Assembly (NCBI RefSeq): GCF_000316035.1
Contig: NZ_ANHX01000087.1
Location: 1-56,904, forward strand
Source of the DNA: Paenibacillus sp. PAMC 26794
GTDB lineage: Bacteria > Bacillota > Bacilli > Paenibacillales > Paenibacillaceae
DNA: 56,904 nt
Direction: 5' to 3'
Shown: one piece after another, positions 1 through 8,587 of the stretch
How positions within the stretch are numbered: the first letter of the stretch is position 1
Layout of the letters: each line of letters starts with the position of its first letter
Notes under the pieces: generated by a model
Databases searched by the model: none
What the model was told of the DNA's origin: nothing
What the model saw: the letters and a program-made list of their open reading frames with translations, nothing else
Made by a program: the position numbers and the translations under genes

Positions 1-50
1 CCTCAAGGTTTCATTTATACAATCTTGTTACAAACGAGAGGAGTTAACCT

Positions 51-1544
51 ATGAGTTACGTAATTGGCGTCGATCTTGGAACCAGCGCGGTCAAAACCGT
101 GTTGGTCAATCGTGAAGGAAAAGTGGCATTTGAAGCATCCGAAGCATATCCGTTGTACCAGCCCAAGGCTGGATACAGTGAACAAAATCCCGAAGATTGG
201 GTAGAGCAGACCATTGTTTCCTTGCACAAGTTGCTGGAAGTGTCTGGCGTGCAGCCTTCGGAAATCGAGGGATTGAGCTTCTCCGGTCAGATGCACGGAC
301 TGGTCTTGGTGGATGCAGAAGGTAAACCGCTGCGGAATGCAATCCTGTGGAACGATACACGCACAACGGCTCAGTGCCGCCGGATCGAAAAAGTGCTGGA
401 CAGCAAGCTGTTAAGTATTGCCCGGAACCGCGCACTGGAAGGCTTTACCTTGCCAAAAATTCTGTGGGTTCAGGAGAACGAGCCTGAATTGTTACAGCAA
501 GCATCCTTGTTCCTGTTGCCAAAAGACTATGTGCGTTATCGCCTCACCGGGGATTACGCTATGGATTATTCTGATGCAGCGGGAACTTTGCTGCTGGACG
601 TTGCAGGCAAGCAGTGGAGCAACGAGATTGCAGAAGCATTCGAGCTACCGATCTCCCTTTGTCCACGTCTTGTGGAATCGTTTGAGGAAGTGGGCACGTT
701 GCTGCCTGAGATTGCGGATCAAACGGGTCTGGCGGCTGCGACGAAAGTATATGCAGGTGGTGCGGACAATGCATGCGGTGCGATTGGCGCAGGCATTCTG
801 AGTGAAGGACAGACGATGTGCAGCATCGGCACATCCGGGGTTGTGCTTTCTTACGAAGAGCGTAAAGATCTCGACTTCGAAGGCAAAGTACACTTTTTCA
901 ATCACGGGGAGAAAGATGCCTTCTATATTATGGGTGTAACGCTTGCCGCAGGATATAGCCTGTCCTGGTTCAAGGATACGTTTGCAGCGGACAAATCATT
1001 TGATGTGCTCTTACAGGGCATTGATCAGGTTCCGGCGGGCAGCAATGGATTGTTGTTCACACCATATATCGTTGGGGAGCGTACACCTCATCCGGATGCG
1101 AATATCCGTGGCAGCTTCATCGGTATGGATGCAGGACACAAGCTGGAGCACTTTGGACGTGCGGTGATGGAGGGCATTACCTTCTCGCTGCGCGAGTCCA
1201 TTGATATTCTGCGTGATGCAGGCAAAGCAGTCAATGAAGTCATCTCCATTGGTGGCGGTGCCAAGAACGAAGCTTGGTTGCAAATGCAGGCGGATGTCTT
1301 TAACGCCACGATTGTGAAGCTGGAGAGCGAACAGGGTCCTGCGATGGGTGCAGCAATGCTGGCTGCCTATGGCTGTGGCTGGTTCCCGTCACTGCAGGAA
1401 TGTGCAACAGCGTTTATTCGTCCAGCGAAGTCTTATGAGCCGAACCCGGAAACGGTTGCCGTCTATGATGGACTGTTCGCACTGTACCAGGAAGTCTATG
1501 GACAGACTCGTAGTCTCAATGATCGTTTGGCGGAATACCGTTAA
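51..1544 (+). CDS. xylB: Xylulokinase
   Basis: ATP-dependent phosphorylation of D-xylulose to D-xylulose 5-phosphate, the second cytoplasmic step of D-xylose catabolism. The 497-residue product is full length for the FGGY sugar kinase family. Visible features are the N-terminal phosphate-binding DLGTSAVK (residues 8-15), the substrate-loop SGQMHG near residue 78, and GGADNACGAIG near 235-245, whose Asp is expected to be the catalytic base. SGQMHG and the ILWNDTR segment favour xylulokinase over glycerol or gluconate kinases. The ATG is preceded by an AGGAG ribosome-binding site (38-42). The gene starts 50 bases from the window edge, so it may be the tail of a xyl operon (xylA upstream is only an expectation). 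A hairpin terminator follows. Confidence 0.95.
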   Translation: MSYVIGVDLGTSAVKTVLVNREGKVAFEASEAYPLYQPKAGYSEQNPEDWVEQTIVSLHKLLEVSGVQPSEIEGLSFSGQMHGLVLVDAEGKPLRNAILWNDTRTTAQCRRIEKVLDSKLLSIARNRALEGFTLPKILWVQENEPELLQQASLFLLPKDYVRYRLTGDYAMDYSDAAGTLLLDVAGKQWSNEIAEAFELPISLCPRLVESFEEVGTLLPEIADQTGLAAATKVYAGGADNACGAIGAGILSEGQTMCSIGTSGVVLSYEERKDLDFEGKVHFFNHGEKDAFYIMGVTLAAGYSLSWFKDTFAADKSFDVLLQGIDQVPAGSNGLLFTPYIVGERTPHPDANIRGSFIGMDAGHKLEHFGRAVMEGITFSLRESIDILRDAGKAVNEVISIGGGAKNEAWLQMQADVFNATIVKLESEQGPAMGAAMLAAYGCGWFPSLQECATAFIRPAKSYEPNPETVAVYDGLFALYQEVYGQTRSLNDRLAEYR

Positions 1545-1582
1545 TTCATTTATTTCACTCCATTAACCTTGTGATTACATTT

Positions 1583-1612
1583 AAAAGCATCCGCGAAGGC
1601 GGGTGCTTTTTT
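1583..1612 (+). terminator. Rho-independent terminator after xylB
   Basis: A 12-bp stem (1583-1594 with 1599-1610, one G-T wobble) has a four-base loop and ends in a run of six T, 39 bases past the xylB stop codon. Confidence 0.85.
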
Positions 1613-1765
1613 GTCGTTCATCAAGATTAACCCCATGAAAGGTTTCCTTGACCTGCATATCCGCATTCCGGCTCTGCATAGATTGGAAATAGAGGATTGT
1701 GATTCGTCCAGGCATCGTGTGTCCGACATTTTAATAGGTAGAAGCTTAAGCATGGGGGTGAAGCT

Positions 1766-2482
1766 TTGGATGGACATGAGGAACATGGAAGACCACATAT
1801 TACCTTGTCGATGATCGTTCGTAATGAAGAGAATCGCTATCTCAGGCAGGCACTGGAGAGACATCGTCCCTGGATTGATCGCGCAGTAATCATTGATGAC
1901 GGAAGCACGGATGGAACGGTCGCACTGTGCAGGGAACTTCTGGACGGTATTCCACTCGTATTAGTGGAGAACGCTGCTTCACGTTTTGCAGACGAGGTAA
2001 GCCTGAGAAAACAACAATGGGAAGAGACGGTGGCGACCAATCCGGAGTGGATTTTGAATCTGGATGCGGATGAGATTCTAACCCGTGACTTTGGGGTGGT
2101 ACGGGATCTGCTGCTCAGTGGCAATGAAGATGCGATCTATTTCAGATTGTTTGATATGTGGAGTGAGACGCATTACCGGGAAGATGAGTTCTGGCAGGCG
2201 CATGCCTATTATCGGCCCTTTCTGATTCGTTATCACCCGGGGATGAGCTATGAATGGAAGGAGACACCCCAGCATTGTGGTCGTTTTCCGTTAACGATCC
2301 AGCATTGGTCCTATGGATGTCATGCTCCCCGGGTGAAGCACTATGGTTGGGCGCGGGAAGAAGACCGTATCCGCAAATATGAACGCTATCAAGCACTGGA
2401 CCCTGAAGCAAGATACGGTTGGAAGGAACAGTACGAATCGATATTGGATCAAGAGCCACGACTGTTGGCATGGTTCGAATAA
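1766..2482 (+). CDS. Family 2 (GT-A) glycosyltransferase
   Basis: Predicted cytoplasmic nucleotide-sugar-dependent glycosyltransferase of 238 residues. The nucleotide-binding start is recognisable as SMIVRNEEN followed by IIDDGSTDGT, and the metal-binding DXD-type motif is LDADE near residue 99. The start is TTG at 1766, chosen because a GGGGGTG ribosome-binding site lies 8 bases upstream and no in-frame ATG is better placed. There is no signal peptide or membrane segment. The next glycosyltransferase gene begins 11 bases after the stop, so the two probably form an operon. Acceptor and donor cannot be read from the sequence; modification of a protein or cell-surface glycan is an inference. 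Confidence 0.85.
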   Translation: MDGHEEHGRPHITLSMIVRNEENRYLRQALERHRPWIDRAVIIDDGSTDGTVALCRELLDGIPLVLVENAASRFADEVSLRKQQWEETVATNPEWILNLDADEILTRDFGVVRDLLLSGNEDAIYFRLFDMWSETHYREDEFWQAHAYYRPFLIRYHPGMSYEWKETPQHCGRFPLTIQHWSYGCHAPRVKHYGWAREEDRIRKYERYQALDPEARYGWKEQYESILDQEPRLLAWFE

Positions 2483-2493
2483 GGAGAGGGGGA

Positions 2494-4635
2494 GTGAGCA
2501 CATTGAAGAAAGACCCTTTACGCAAATCGCAAGAAGAATCCCAACCTCAAATAGAGCCGATTTCCCAAGAAAAAGAGAATCAGAAAGAGAATCAAAAAGA
2601 GGAGCAACATGAGAGCCAGAAAGAGAGCCAGAGTAATCATCCACCGTCCAGAGGTTCTGCTAAATCGCAAGAAATTCGCCATTCGGAAAACCTTGAAGCG
2701 CTTGTGCAAGAAAGAATACTGATCGCCAGCCCGGTTCGCCAGACAACTCCGGTGCTCCGTGAATTTCTGGATTCTCTGCATGCACTGGAACGAACAACAG
2801 TGAAGACGGACTATCTGTTTGTAGACGATAACGTGGAAGAAGCCGCATCGAATATATTGCATGAATTTGTGCTTCAGCATGAAGGGACGGTTATTCAAGC
2901 AGATGAACATGGTAGCGGTAGTCCTGACAACAAAGGGGTGTACAGCAAGGATGAGGGAGGACACTATTGGCAGGATGAGCAGATTTGGCGTGTAGCCGGT
3001 TTGAAAAATCGCATATTGCAATATGCACGCGATAATCACTACGATGCGGTTTTCCTGATTGATTCTGACTTGGTGCTGCATCCGCGGACGCTGGAGCAAC
3101 TTGTATCGAGTGGCAAAGACATTGTATCCAATATCTTTTGGACCCGCTGGCAGCCGGATGCCAGGGAAATGCCACAGGTATGGCTGCAAGATGAGTATGC
3201 TTTGTTTCGCCGCGGTGGCAAAACAGTAGACGGAACCGAGACGGAGGACGAGGGCACACAAACGACTGCTTTTCTAAATCAGCTACGGATCCCGGGTTGT
3301 TATGAAGTTGGAGGGCTAGGGGCGTGTACCCTTATTCGCAAAAATGTTCTGGCAGCTGGAGTTTCATATGACCAGATTTCCAATGTATCCTTCTGGGGCG
3401 AAGATCGTCATTTCTGCATCCGTGCTCAGGCACTGGGTTTTCGTTTGTTCGTTGATACTCATCTCCCCGCGTACCACATCTATCGATTGTCCGAACTGCC
3501 GGGGGTATCTGCCTTTAATCGCAGGGCGAGACGAGGTGAGGAGACGATCAGTATTACCTTGTGTATGATTGTGAAAAATGAAGAAGCTTCCCTCGCCAGA
3601 TGTCTGGACTCGGTCAACGACATTGCCGATGAGATTGTAATCGTGGATACCGGTTCGACGGATCGTACCCGTCAGATCGCTTCCAGATATACGGATCGTA
3701 TCGTTGATTTTGAATGGGTGGATGACTTTGCAGCAGCACGAAACTTTGCCTTCGATCAGGCGAAGAGTGAATATATTCTGTGGCTGGATGCCGACGATGT
3801 GTTCGAACCGGAAGATCGGGGGAAACTGATCGCCTTGAAACGTTCGCTGGATCCGGATGTCGATAGTGTCACGATGGATTACAATCTGTCATACACAGCA
3901 GATGGCAAGGTAGCCTACAGCCTGCGCCGGAATCGTCTGGTGCGTCGCGATCGGCAATTTCGCTGGATTGGCGCGGTGCATGAATATCTGGCTGTAGCGG
4001 GCAATCTGCTGCATAGTGATATAGCGGTTACCCACAAGAAAGATAAGGAGTATACCGATCGTAATCTGCGGATCTATCGCAAAAGGGAACAGGCCGGAGA
4101 GGAATTCGGGCCGCGTGACTTGTACTATTTCGGTAATGAACTGAAGGACCATGGACAGCATGAGGATGCGGTAAAGTACTATGAGAAGTTTCTGGATACC
4201 GGGCTGGGCTGGGTGGAAGATCAGATTGCCGCTTGCCAGAAAATTGCGGATTGTGAAGCTGCACTTGAACGTCCGGAGCAGGAAGTCACGGCGTTGTTCC
4301 GATCATTTGCCTATGATTTGCCACGAGCCGAGATTTGCTGTCGATTGGGTGGTTATTTTGCCGACCGTGAAGATTATCGCAAGGCCCTGTTCTGGTATGA
4401 ACAGGCGACTCGTGCTGTACGTCCTGATGATCCTATGGTAGTGCTGAATGAAGCAGCCTGGACCTGGATGCCGCATCTGCAACTATGTGTGTGTTATGAC
4501 CGGATGGGGAACCGTGCCAAGGCCCGAGAACATAATGATATCGCACTCGCCTATCATCCAACACATCCGAGCATGTTATATAACGATCGATACTTTAAAG
4601 ATTTGGAGAAGGATAACGTATTGGAAAATGCCTAA
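2494..4635 (+). CDS. Two-domain glycosyltransferase with TPR-like C terminus
   Basis: A 713-residue protein with two glycosyltransferase-like halves. Residues ~5-60 are a hydrophilic, probably disordered tract rich in Glu, Gln and Ser with imperfect ENQ/ESQ repeats. Residues ~75-340 look like a GT-A fold (FLIDSDLVLH near 187). Residues ~350-560 are a family 2 domain with CMIVKNEEA, VDTGSTDRT and LDADD (near 431), like SunS-type enzymes. The C-terminal ~150 residues contain TPR-like helical pairs (for example DAVKYYEKFLDTG). The GTG start at 2494 has an AAGGAGAGGGG ribosome-binding site just upstream; the frame is open further 5' but without such a site and inside the previous gene. No membrane segment is evident. 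The substrate is unknown. Confidence 0.82.
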   Translation: MSTLKKDPLRKSQEESQPQIEPISQEKENQKENQKEEQHESQKESQSNHPPSRGSAKSQEIRHSENLEALVQERILIASPVRQTTPVLREFLDSLHALERTTVKTDYLFVDDNVEEAASNILHEFVLQHEGTVIQADEHGSGSPDNKGVYSKDEGGHYWQDEQIWRVAGLKNRILQYARDNHYDAVFLIDSDLVLHPRTLEQLVSSGKDIVSNIFWTRWQPDAREMPQVWLQDEYALFRRGGKTVDGTETEDEGTQTTAFLNQLRIPGCYEVGGLGACTLIRKNVLAAGVSYDQISNVSFWGEDRHFCIRAQALGFRLFVDTHLPAYHIYRLSELPGVSAFNRRARRGEETISITLCMIVKNEEASLARCLDSVNDIADEIVIVDTGSTDRTRQIASRYTDRIVDFEWVDDFAAARNFAFDQAKSEYILWLDADDVFEPEDRGKLIALKRSLDPDVDSVTMDYNLSYTADGKVAYSLRRNRLVRRDRQFRWIGAVHEYLAVAGNLLHSDIAVTHKKDKEYTDRNLRIYRKREQAGEEFGPRDLYYFGNELKDHGQHEDAVKYYEKFLDTGLGWVEDQIAACQKIADCEAALERPEQEVTALFRSFAYDLPRAEICCRLGGYFADREDYRKALFWYEQATRAVRPDDPMVVLNEAAWTWMPHLQLCVCYDRMGNRAKAREHNDIALAYHPTHPSMLYNDRYFKDLEKDNVLENA

Positions 4636-4751
4636 AGCATGCATATAGATTGAAACTGTAGGTATAGATATTGCTGGAACAGTTGTTTGTGACAAGAGCC
4701 TCCTCTGATGAAGGAGTGGACGCAATGTGCCACTTTTATGAGAGGGGGTTA

Positions 4752-4801
4752 TTGACGTAATTGCATTAAAGGGGTTATTGTAGATATATTAAGTCTTTTA
4801 T
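4752..4801 (+). promoter_or_regulatory. Promoter/operator region of the Rrf2 gene
   Basis: A TTGACG -35-like box (4752-4757) lies upstream. A 20-base AT-rich motif at 4782-4801 matches 17 of 20 bases with 5242-5261 in front of the neighbouring MFS gene. TTGCATTAA occurs at 4761-4769 here and again at 5229-5237. The motif sits between the presumed promoter and the ribosome-binding site (4804-4810), a position suited to autorepression. The -10 is not clear (TTATTG at 4775 is poor). Confidence 0.5.
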
Positions 4802-4815
4802 TAGGGAGGATTGAG

Positions 4816-5220
4816 ATGATGAAGTATTCCAAAGCTACCAATTACGCCCTGCACACAATGCTTTTTCTTGCGGCATCCAATTCAGATAAACCTGTGGGTG
4901 TGCAGCAACTTTCAAAGTGGCAGAATGTTTCACCCACATATCTGTCCAAAATTTTAACCAAATTGACGAAAGAGGGGATGATTCATTCTTCATCTGGTGC
5001 CCATGGCGGGTATACACTTCAGGAGAAGTGGGAGGATCTTACGTTTTTGGACATCATACAGGCCATTGAGGGTACAGCCTCTCTGTTTGATTGCTGTCAC
5101 AATCATAAACAGGGATGCTTAATTCAAGAAACCATGATCACTGCCGAAGTACAGATGGAAGAAGTGCTTAAAAACCGAAAATTATCTTCGATTGCCAGTA
5201 AAATATCAATGATGCATTAA
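4816..5220 (+). CDS. Rrf2-family transcriptional regulator (YwnA-like)
   Basis: DNA-binding regulator of 134 residues, normal for Rrf2 proteins. The N-terminal winged helix-turn-helix is clear (YALHTMLFLA, then QQLSKWQNVSPTYLSKILTKL), and the wing carries the GAHGGYTL signature. Three cysteines (C93, C94, C101) lie where Fe-S-binding members such as IscR and NsrR carry ligands, but the spacing is not the classical C-x5-C-x7-C, so redox or thiol sensing is only a possibility. The ATG has a GGGAGGA ribosome-binding site. An MFS exporter gene follows in the same direction 116 bases on with a near-copy of the upstream motif, suggesting that this protein represses itself and the exporter. This gene and the next look more AT-rich than their neighbours, which may mean they were acquired together. 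Confidence 0.9.
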   Translation: MMKYSKATNYALHTMLFLAASNSDKPVGVQQLSKWQNVSPTYLSKILTKLTKEGMIHSSSGAHGGYTLQEKWEDLTFLDIIQAIEGTASLFDCCHNHKQGCLIQETMITAEVQMEEVLKNRKLSSIASKISMMH

Positions 5221-5241
5221 GTATTTTTTTGCATTAATGAA

Positions 5242-5273
5242 AGATATAATTTGTCTTTTATATCTATTATAAT
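5242..5273 (+). promoter_or_regulatory. Promoter and palindromic operator of the MFS gene
   Basis: AGATATAA (5242-5249) and TTATATCT (5258-5265) form a perfect 8-bp inverted repeat around an 8-base spacer, directly upstream of a consensus -10 TATAAT (5268-5273). A protein bound here would cover the -35/spacer region. Bases 5242-5261 are the copy of the motif in front of the Rrf2 gene. Confidence 0.55.
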
Positions 5274-5336
5274 TTTCAACAAACGAATATATCCAAAAGA
5301 TTTCACACACTATTCTTTTGAATAAAGGAGACTGAA

Positions 5337-6488
5337 ATGAATTCATTTATTATCTATTTATTGGCTTTAGGAGCCTTTGTTGTGGGAACAGCCGAATTTG
5401 TCGTATCTGGTGTTTTAGATATCATTGCCCGCGATTTACAGGTTTCGATCTCATTAGCAGGACAATTGGTCACCGTATATGCACTATCTCATGCATTGGG
5501 AGCCTGGGCTCTGGTCATGCTGACTTCCAAGTTACAACGTAAAAAAGTACTTCTGTATTCCATGCTTATTTTTATCTTGGGAAATATCATTGCATTCTTC
5601 AGTTTGAACTTTGGCATGCTTATGTTCTCACGCATCGTATTGGCCATGAGTGGTGGTCTGTATTTTGTCCTAGCCACGAACTATGCTGCAAGACTAGCTC
5701 CTTCTGGCAAACAGGGTAGTGCCATTGCAACTGTCATCACAGGATTCACCGTTTCATTGGTATTAGGAGTGCCGATTGGTACCTTCATTGCTGCCTACAT
5801 GGATTGGCACTATGTTTATATCATGATTGCAATTATCGCATTTATTAATTTCATGCTGTTGTACAGATTTATTCCTCGAATGGAGGGTAACCCGTCTCTC
5901 TCCCTGAAGCAACAATTGTTGATTATCAAAGATAAAAAGGTTATTACTGGATTATTAACGACTGTATTCTGGATTCTGGGGTACACCATGGTATTTGCTT
6001 ATATCGCTCCACTTTTAAGTTCAGTAGCCGATTTTTCAATAGAAATGATTAGTACGGCGTTACTTGTATTGGGTGTATTTGCATTCATAGGTTCCCGTCT
6101 TGGTGGCTATGCGGTAGATCGATGGGGACCTGTTCGCACGATTCCAATCAGTTTGATTATTCATGCTGGTGCCCTCTTTATTTTGCCAATCACAGCAAGT
6201 TCCACAATAGGTATTCTTCTGACCATCATGATTTGGGGCACAGCTGCCTGGATAACAACGCCCGCGAATCAGTTCTATTTGATTACATTGAGACCACAGT
6301 CTTCTGAAACAGTCCTGAGTTACAATACGGCAGTAATGAACATAGGTATGACTTTCGGTGCCGGATTGGGAGGTGTAGTTGTGAAATACAATTCCGTTCA
6401 AAATTTGGGGTGGATTGGTGGTATGGTCCTGCTGTTGGCGTTGGCGATTGCCCTTGTTTCCTTCAGGTTGACTACAAAGCCAAGTTAA
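5337..6488 (+). CDS. MFS transporter, DHA1 drug/sugar-efflux type (AraJ/YdhP-like)
   Basis: Integral membrane exporter of 383 residues with about 12 hydrophobic segments, the normal size for compact DHA1-family major facilitator proteins. The N-terminal GTAEFVVSGVLDIIARDL and the following LVTVYALSHALGA are typical of the AraJ/YdhP efflux group, where TAEF is conserved in helix 1. The cytoplasmic loop between helices 2 and 3 is basic (SKLQRKK). The ATG has an AAAGGAG ribosome-binding site at 5324-5330. It follows an Rrf2 regulator and has a palindromic operator candidate over its promoter, so inducible efflux of a toxic or reactive compound is a reasonable inference. The substrate cannot be told from sequence. 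Confidence 0.88.
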   Translation: MNSFIIYLLALGAFVVGTAEFVVSGVLDIIARDLQVSISLAGQLVTVYALSHALGAWALVMLTSKLQRKKVLLYSMLIFILGNIIAFFSLNFGMLMFSRIVLAMSGGLYFVLATNYAARLAPSGKQGSAIATVITGFTVSLVLGVPIGTFIAAYMDWHYVYIMIAIIAFINFMLLYRFIPRMEGNPSLSLKQQLLIIKDKKVITGLLTTVFWILGYTMVFAYIAPLLSSVADFSIEMISTALLVLGVFAFIGSRLGGYAVDRWGPVRTIPISLIIHAGALFILPITASSTIGILLTIMIWGTAAWITTPANQFYLITLRPQSSETVLSYNTAVMNIGMTFGAGLGGVVVKYNSVQNLGWIGGMVLLLALAIALVSFRLTTKPS

Positions 6489-6638
6489 ATCCAATGTCTT
6501 TTTAAAAGGAAGAAGTGAATATTGGATCAAATGATTTCATCCAGGAGAGGATATGCTTTACAATAATAGTAACGGAAAAGCGGTGAACATGATTGTCTGT
6601 CTTCGGCTGCCGATTTGATGAAGCAAGGGGAACTGGAT

Positions 6639-7265
6639 ATGAATCTCACGGAAGTATTATTGGAGTCAAGGCTGGTCGCGATTGTGCGTGGCATTAGCCG
6701 TGAAGCGGCGGTAACAGCCGGACAAGGTATGACAGATGGTGGAATCCGACTGATGGAAGTCACACTGAACACACCTGGAGCACATGATATTATTGCAGAC
6801 TGGCGTGAGCGGCATGAAGGGAAGGCTTATGTTGGAGCGGGTACGGTACTGAATGTGCAAATGGCGAAGGAAGCGGTCGCTGCAGGAGCACAATTTCTGG
6901 TGTCTCCCAATGTCGATCTGTCTGTCATTGAATATGCTGTAGAACATGGTGTCGAGATCTGGCCTGGAGCCATGACACCCACGGAAATTGTCGCTGCCCA
7001 TGAAGCGGGAGCACGAGTTGTGAAGTTGTTTCCGATGGCGAGTCTGGGCATACCGTATCTGAGGGAGATCAAAGCTCCACTGAATCATATTCCACTGCTG
7101 GCAACAGGTGGTGCCACACTGGAGAATATTGCTGATTATTACGCAGCAGGCGCTGCTGCAGTGGGTCTGGGAAGTGCACTTGTACCACGAGAAGCTCTTG
7201 TAGCAGGAGATCATGAGCAGATTGCAGCATGTGCACGGAGATTTGTGGAAGCAGCTGAAGCCTAG
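6639..7265 (+). CDS. eda: KDPG/KHG aldolase
   Basis: Bifunctional 2-dehydro-3-deoxy-phosphogluconate / 4-hydroxy-2-oxoglutarate aldolase, a class I aldolase that splits KDPG into pyruvate and glyceraldehyde 3-phosphate. The 208 residues form the usual compact barrel: catalytic Glu in MEVTLNTP (E40), GAGTVL, the Schiff-base lysine in VVKLFPM (K129), and the phosphate-binding ATGGA. The ATG at 6639 is preferred over the upstream in-frame TTG/ATG (6615/6618) because GGGG lies 8 bases before it. There is no kdgK, uronate or gluconate gene beside it, so the pathway it serves (pectin/uronate or Entner-Doudoroff type) is not shown by context. Confidence 0.93.
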   Translation: MNLTEVLLESRLVAIVRGISREAAVTAGQGMTDGGIRLMEVTLNTPGAHDIIADWRERHEGKAYVGAGTVLNVQMAKEAVAAGAQFLVSPNVDLSVIEYAVEHGVEIWPGAMTPTEIVAAHEAGARVVKLFPMASLGIPYLREIKAPLNHIPLLATGGATLENIADYYAAGAAAVGLGSALVPREALVAGDHEQIAACARRFVEAAEA

Positions 7266-7434
7266 GATTCCAGCGTCAGATGAGGGATATGTATATTTGG
7301 GTATATATATGAAGGTGCCTTTAGATTAATTGTCGGATCAATCTTTATCATAAAAATCCATGTCGCTTAACGTGCCGTTCATTCTATTGTTTTATGATGG
7401 ATGTATGCCAGAATTCGGAGAGGAGAGATGCCCT

Positions 7435-8361
7435 GTGAAAGCTAAAACAATGATAGGCGGCATGCTCGCCGTGGCCGCAGTAACGGCAGGTGGTTTATGG
7501 AAGGCAGCGGTAAAGAGCCAGACACCCAAGAAGATTCCAATCACACTGACACCCCCAATGCCATTTGAGGATGTGACCTTTGACAGTGGGGGAGGTCAGG
7601 TGCATGGCTGGTTCATCCCGGCCAGAGCCGACATTTCGAAACCATGGCCGCTCGTTATTATTGCACATGGCTGGGGCTCCAATCGCTCCCGTGTTCTTCG
7701 TTACGCACGTCCGATCTGGGAAGCGGGATATGCCTTATTTATGTATGATGTGCGTAGTCATGGGGCCAGTGATCAGGTACGTGCTGCATCTGCCTATTTG
7801 TTCCGGGATGATCTGCTCGCGGCGTTGCAATATACGACTGCACGACCAGAGATTGATGCGGATGCCATCGGAGTGCTTGGTCATTCTTTGGGGGGATTGG
7901 GTACGATTCTTGCAGTGACGGAGGGAATTCCTGTATCAGCAGTGATTACGGACTCGATGCCATCGCAATTTGAGGTAATCGTCAGTTCAGAGCTTAGACG
8001 CCGGCGTCTGCCCTTGTTTCCACTGGCCCAGTTAATTCCGAGAATCTGGTTCTGGCGACTGGGTGAATCTCTGAAATCTTATCGTCAGCGTGATCCGGTG
8101 ATCATGCTGAATGAACGGCGCAGGGGGATGCAACTGCCGATGCTTATGGTGCACTCCAAGGGAGATAATTTCATTCCCCCGAGTGAGCTTGAATATTTTA
8201 TGTCCAAAGCCGATCCGCCTGTTGAACATCTATGGGTCAACAGCGGAGGACACAGTTGTTCCGAGGAAGATCCCGCCTTCTGGGACACCGTTATTCCCTT
8301 TTTGAAAACTCATGTCCAAGGTCAGGAGAAGTCGAACGATTCGTCTAAAGCGAGTAGTTGA
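7435..8361 (+). CDS. Membrane-anchored alpha/beta hydrolase
   Basis: Predicted serine hydrolase of 308 residues. A single N-terminal hydrophobic segment (MIGGMLAVAAVTAGGLW) would act as a signal anchor, placing the enzyme outside the membrane. The fold is shown by the oxyanion region IIAHGWGSNRSR, the nucleophile elbow GHSLGG (Ser151), Asp244 in SKGDNF and His273 in SGGHS, a complete triad. It resembles the dienelactone-hydrolase/YqkD group. The GTG start at 7435 is chosen for the AGGAGAG site 7 bases upstream; the frame extends further 5' but without a ribosome-binding site. The substrate is unknown. A strong terminator follows. Confidence 0.85.
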   Translation: MKAKTMIGGMLAVAAVTAGGLWKAAVKSQTPKKIPITLTPPMPFEDVTFDSGGGQVHGWFIPARADISKPWPLVIIAHGWGSNRSRVLRYARPIWEAGYALFMYDVRSHGASDQVRAASAYLFRDDLLAALQYTTARPEIDADAIGVLGHSLGGLGTILAVTEGIPVSAVITDSMPSQFEVIVSSELRRRRLPLFPLAQLIPRIWFWRLGESLKSYRQRDPVIMLNERRRGMQLPMLMVHSKGDNFIPPSELEYFMSKADPPVEHLWVNSGGHSCSEEDPAFWDTVIPFLKTHVQGQEKSNDSSKASS

Positions 8362-8402
8362 CAAGGTAGAATCAGCCTACATAAGAGTGCAGGCTAACAG
8401 AG

Positions 8403-8430
8403 AAAACGCCAACGTGGTTGGCGTTTTTTT
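8403..8430 (+). terminator. Rho-independent terminator
   Basis: A perfect 11-bp stem (8403-8413 with 8417-8427) has a GTG loop and a seven-T tail, 41 bases past the hydrolase gene. Confidence 0.92.
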
Positions 8431-8587
8431 GCTGTTAATAGCAATATGCAGAAATTCACATTTGTAAAATTGCCCGGAAAACGACGATTAAAAAGGAAGC
8501 TTATGGTATCATAGAATAGACTGGCAATATTCATGCGAGGTTATTTGTTATGCTTCTTTGTATGAAATTGAAGGGAGAGGTCGAGAT

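Noticed and set aside
6510..6590. A ~23-codon peptide frame (GTG near 6515) before eda
   Set aside because: The ribosome-binding site is too close to the start and nothing supports translation.
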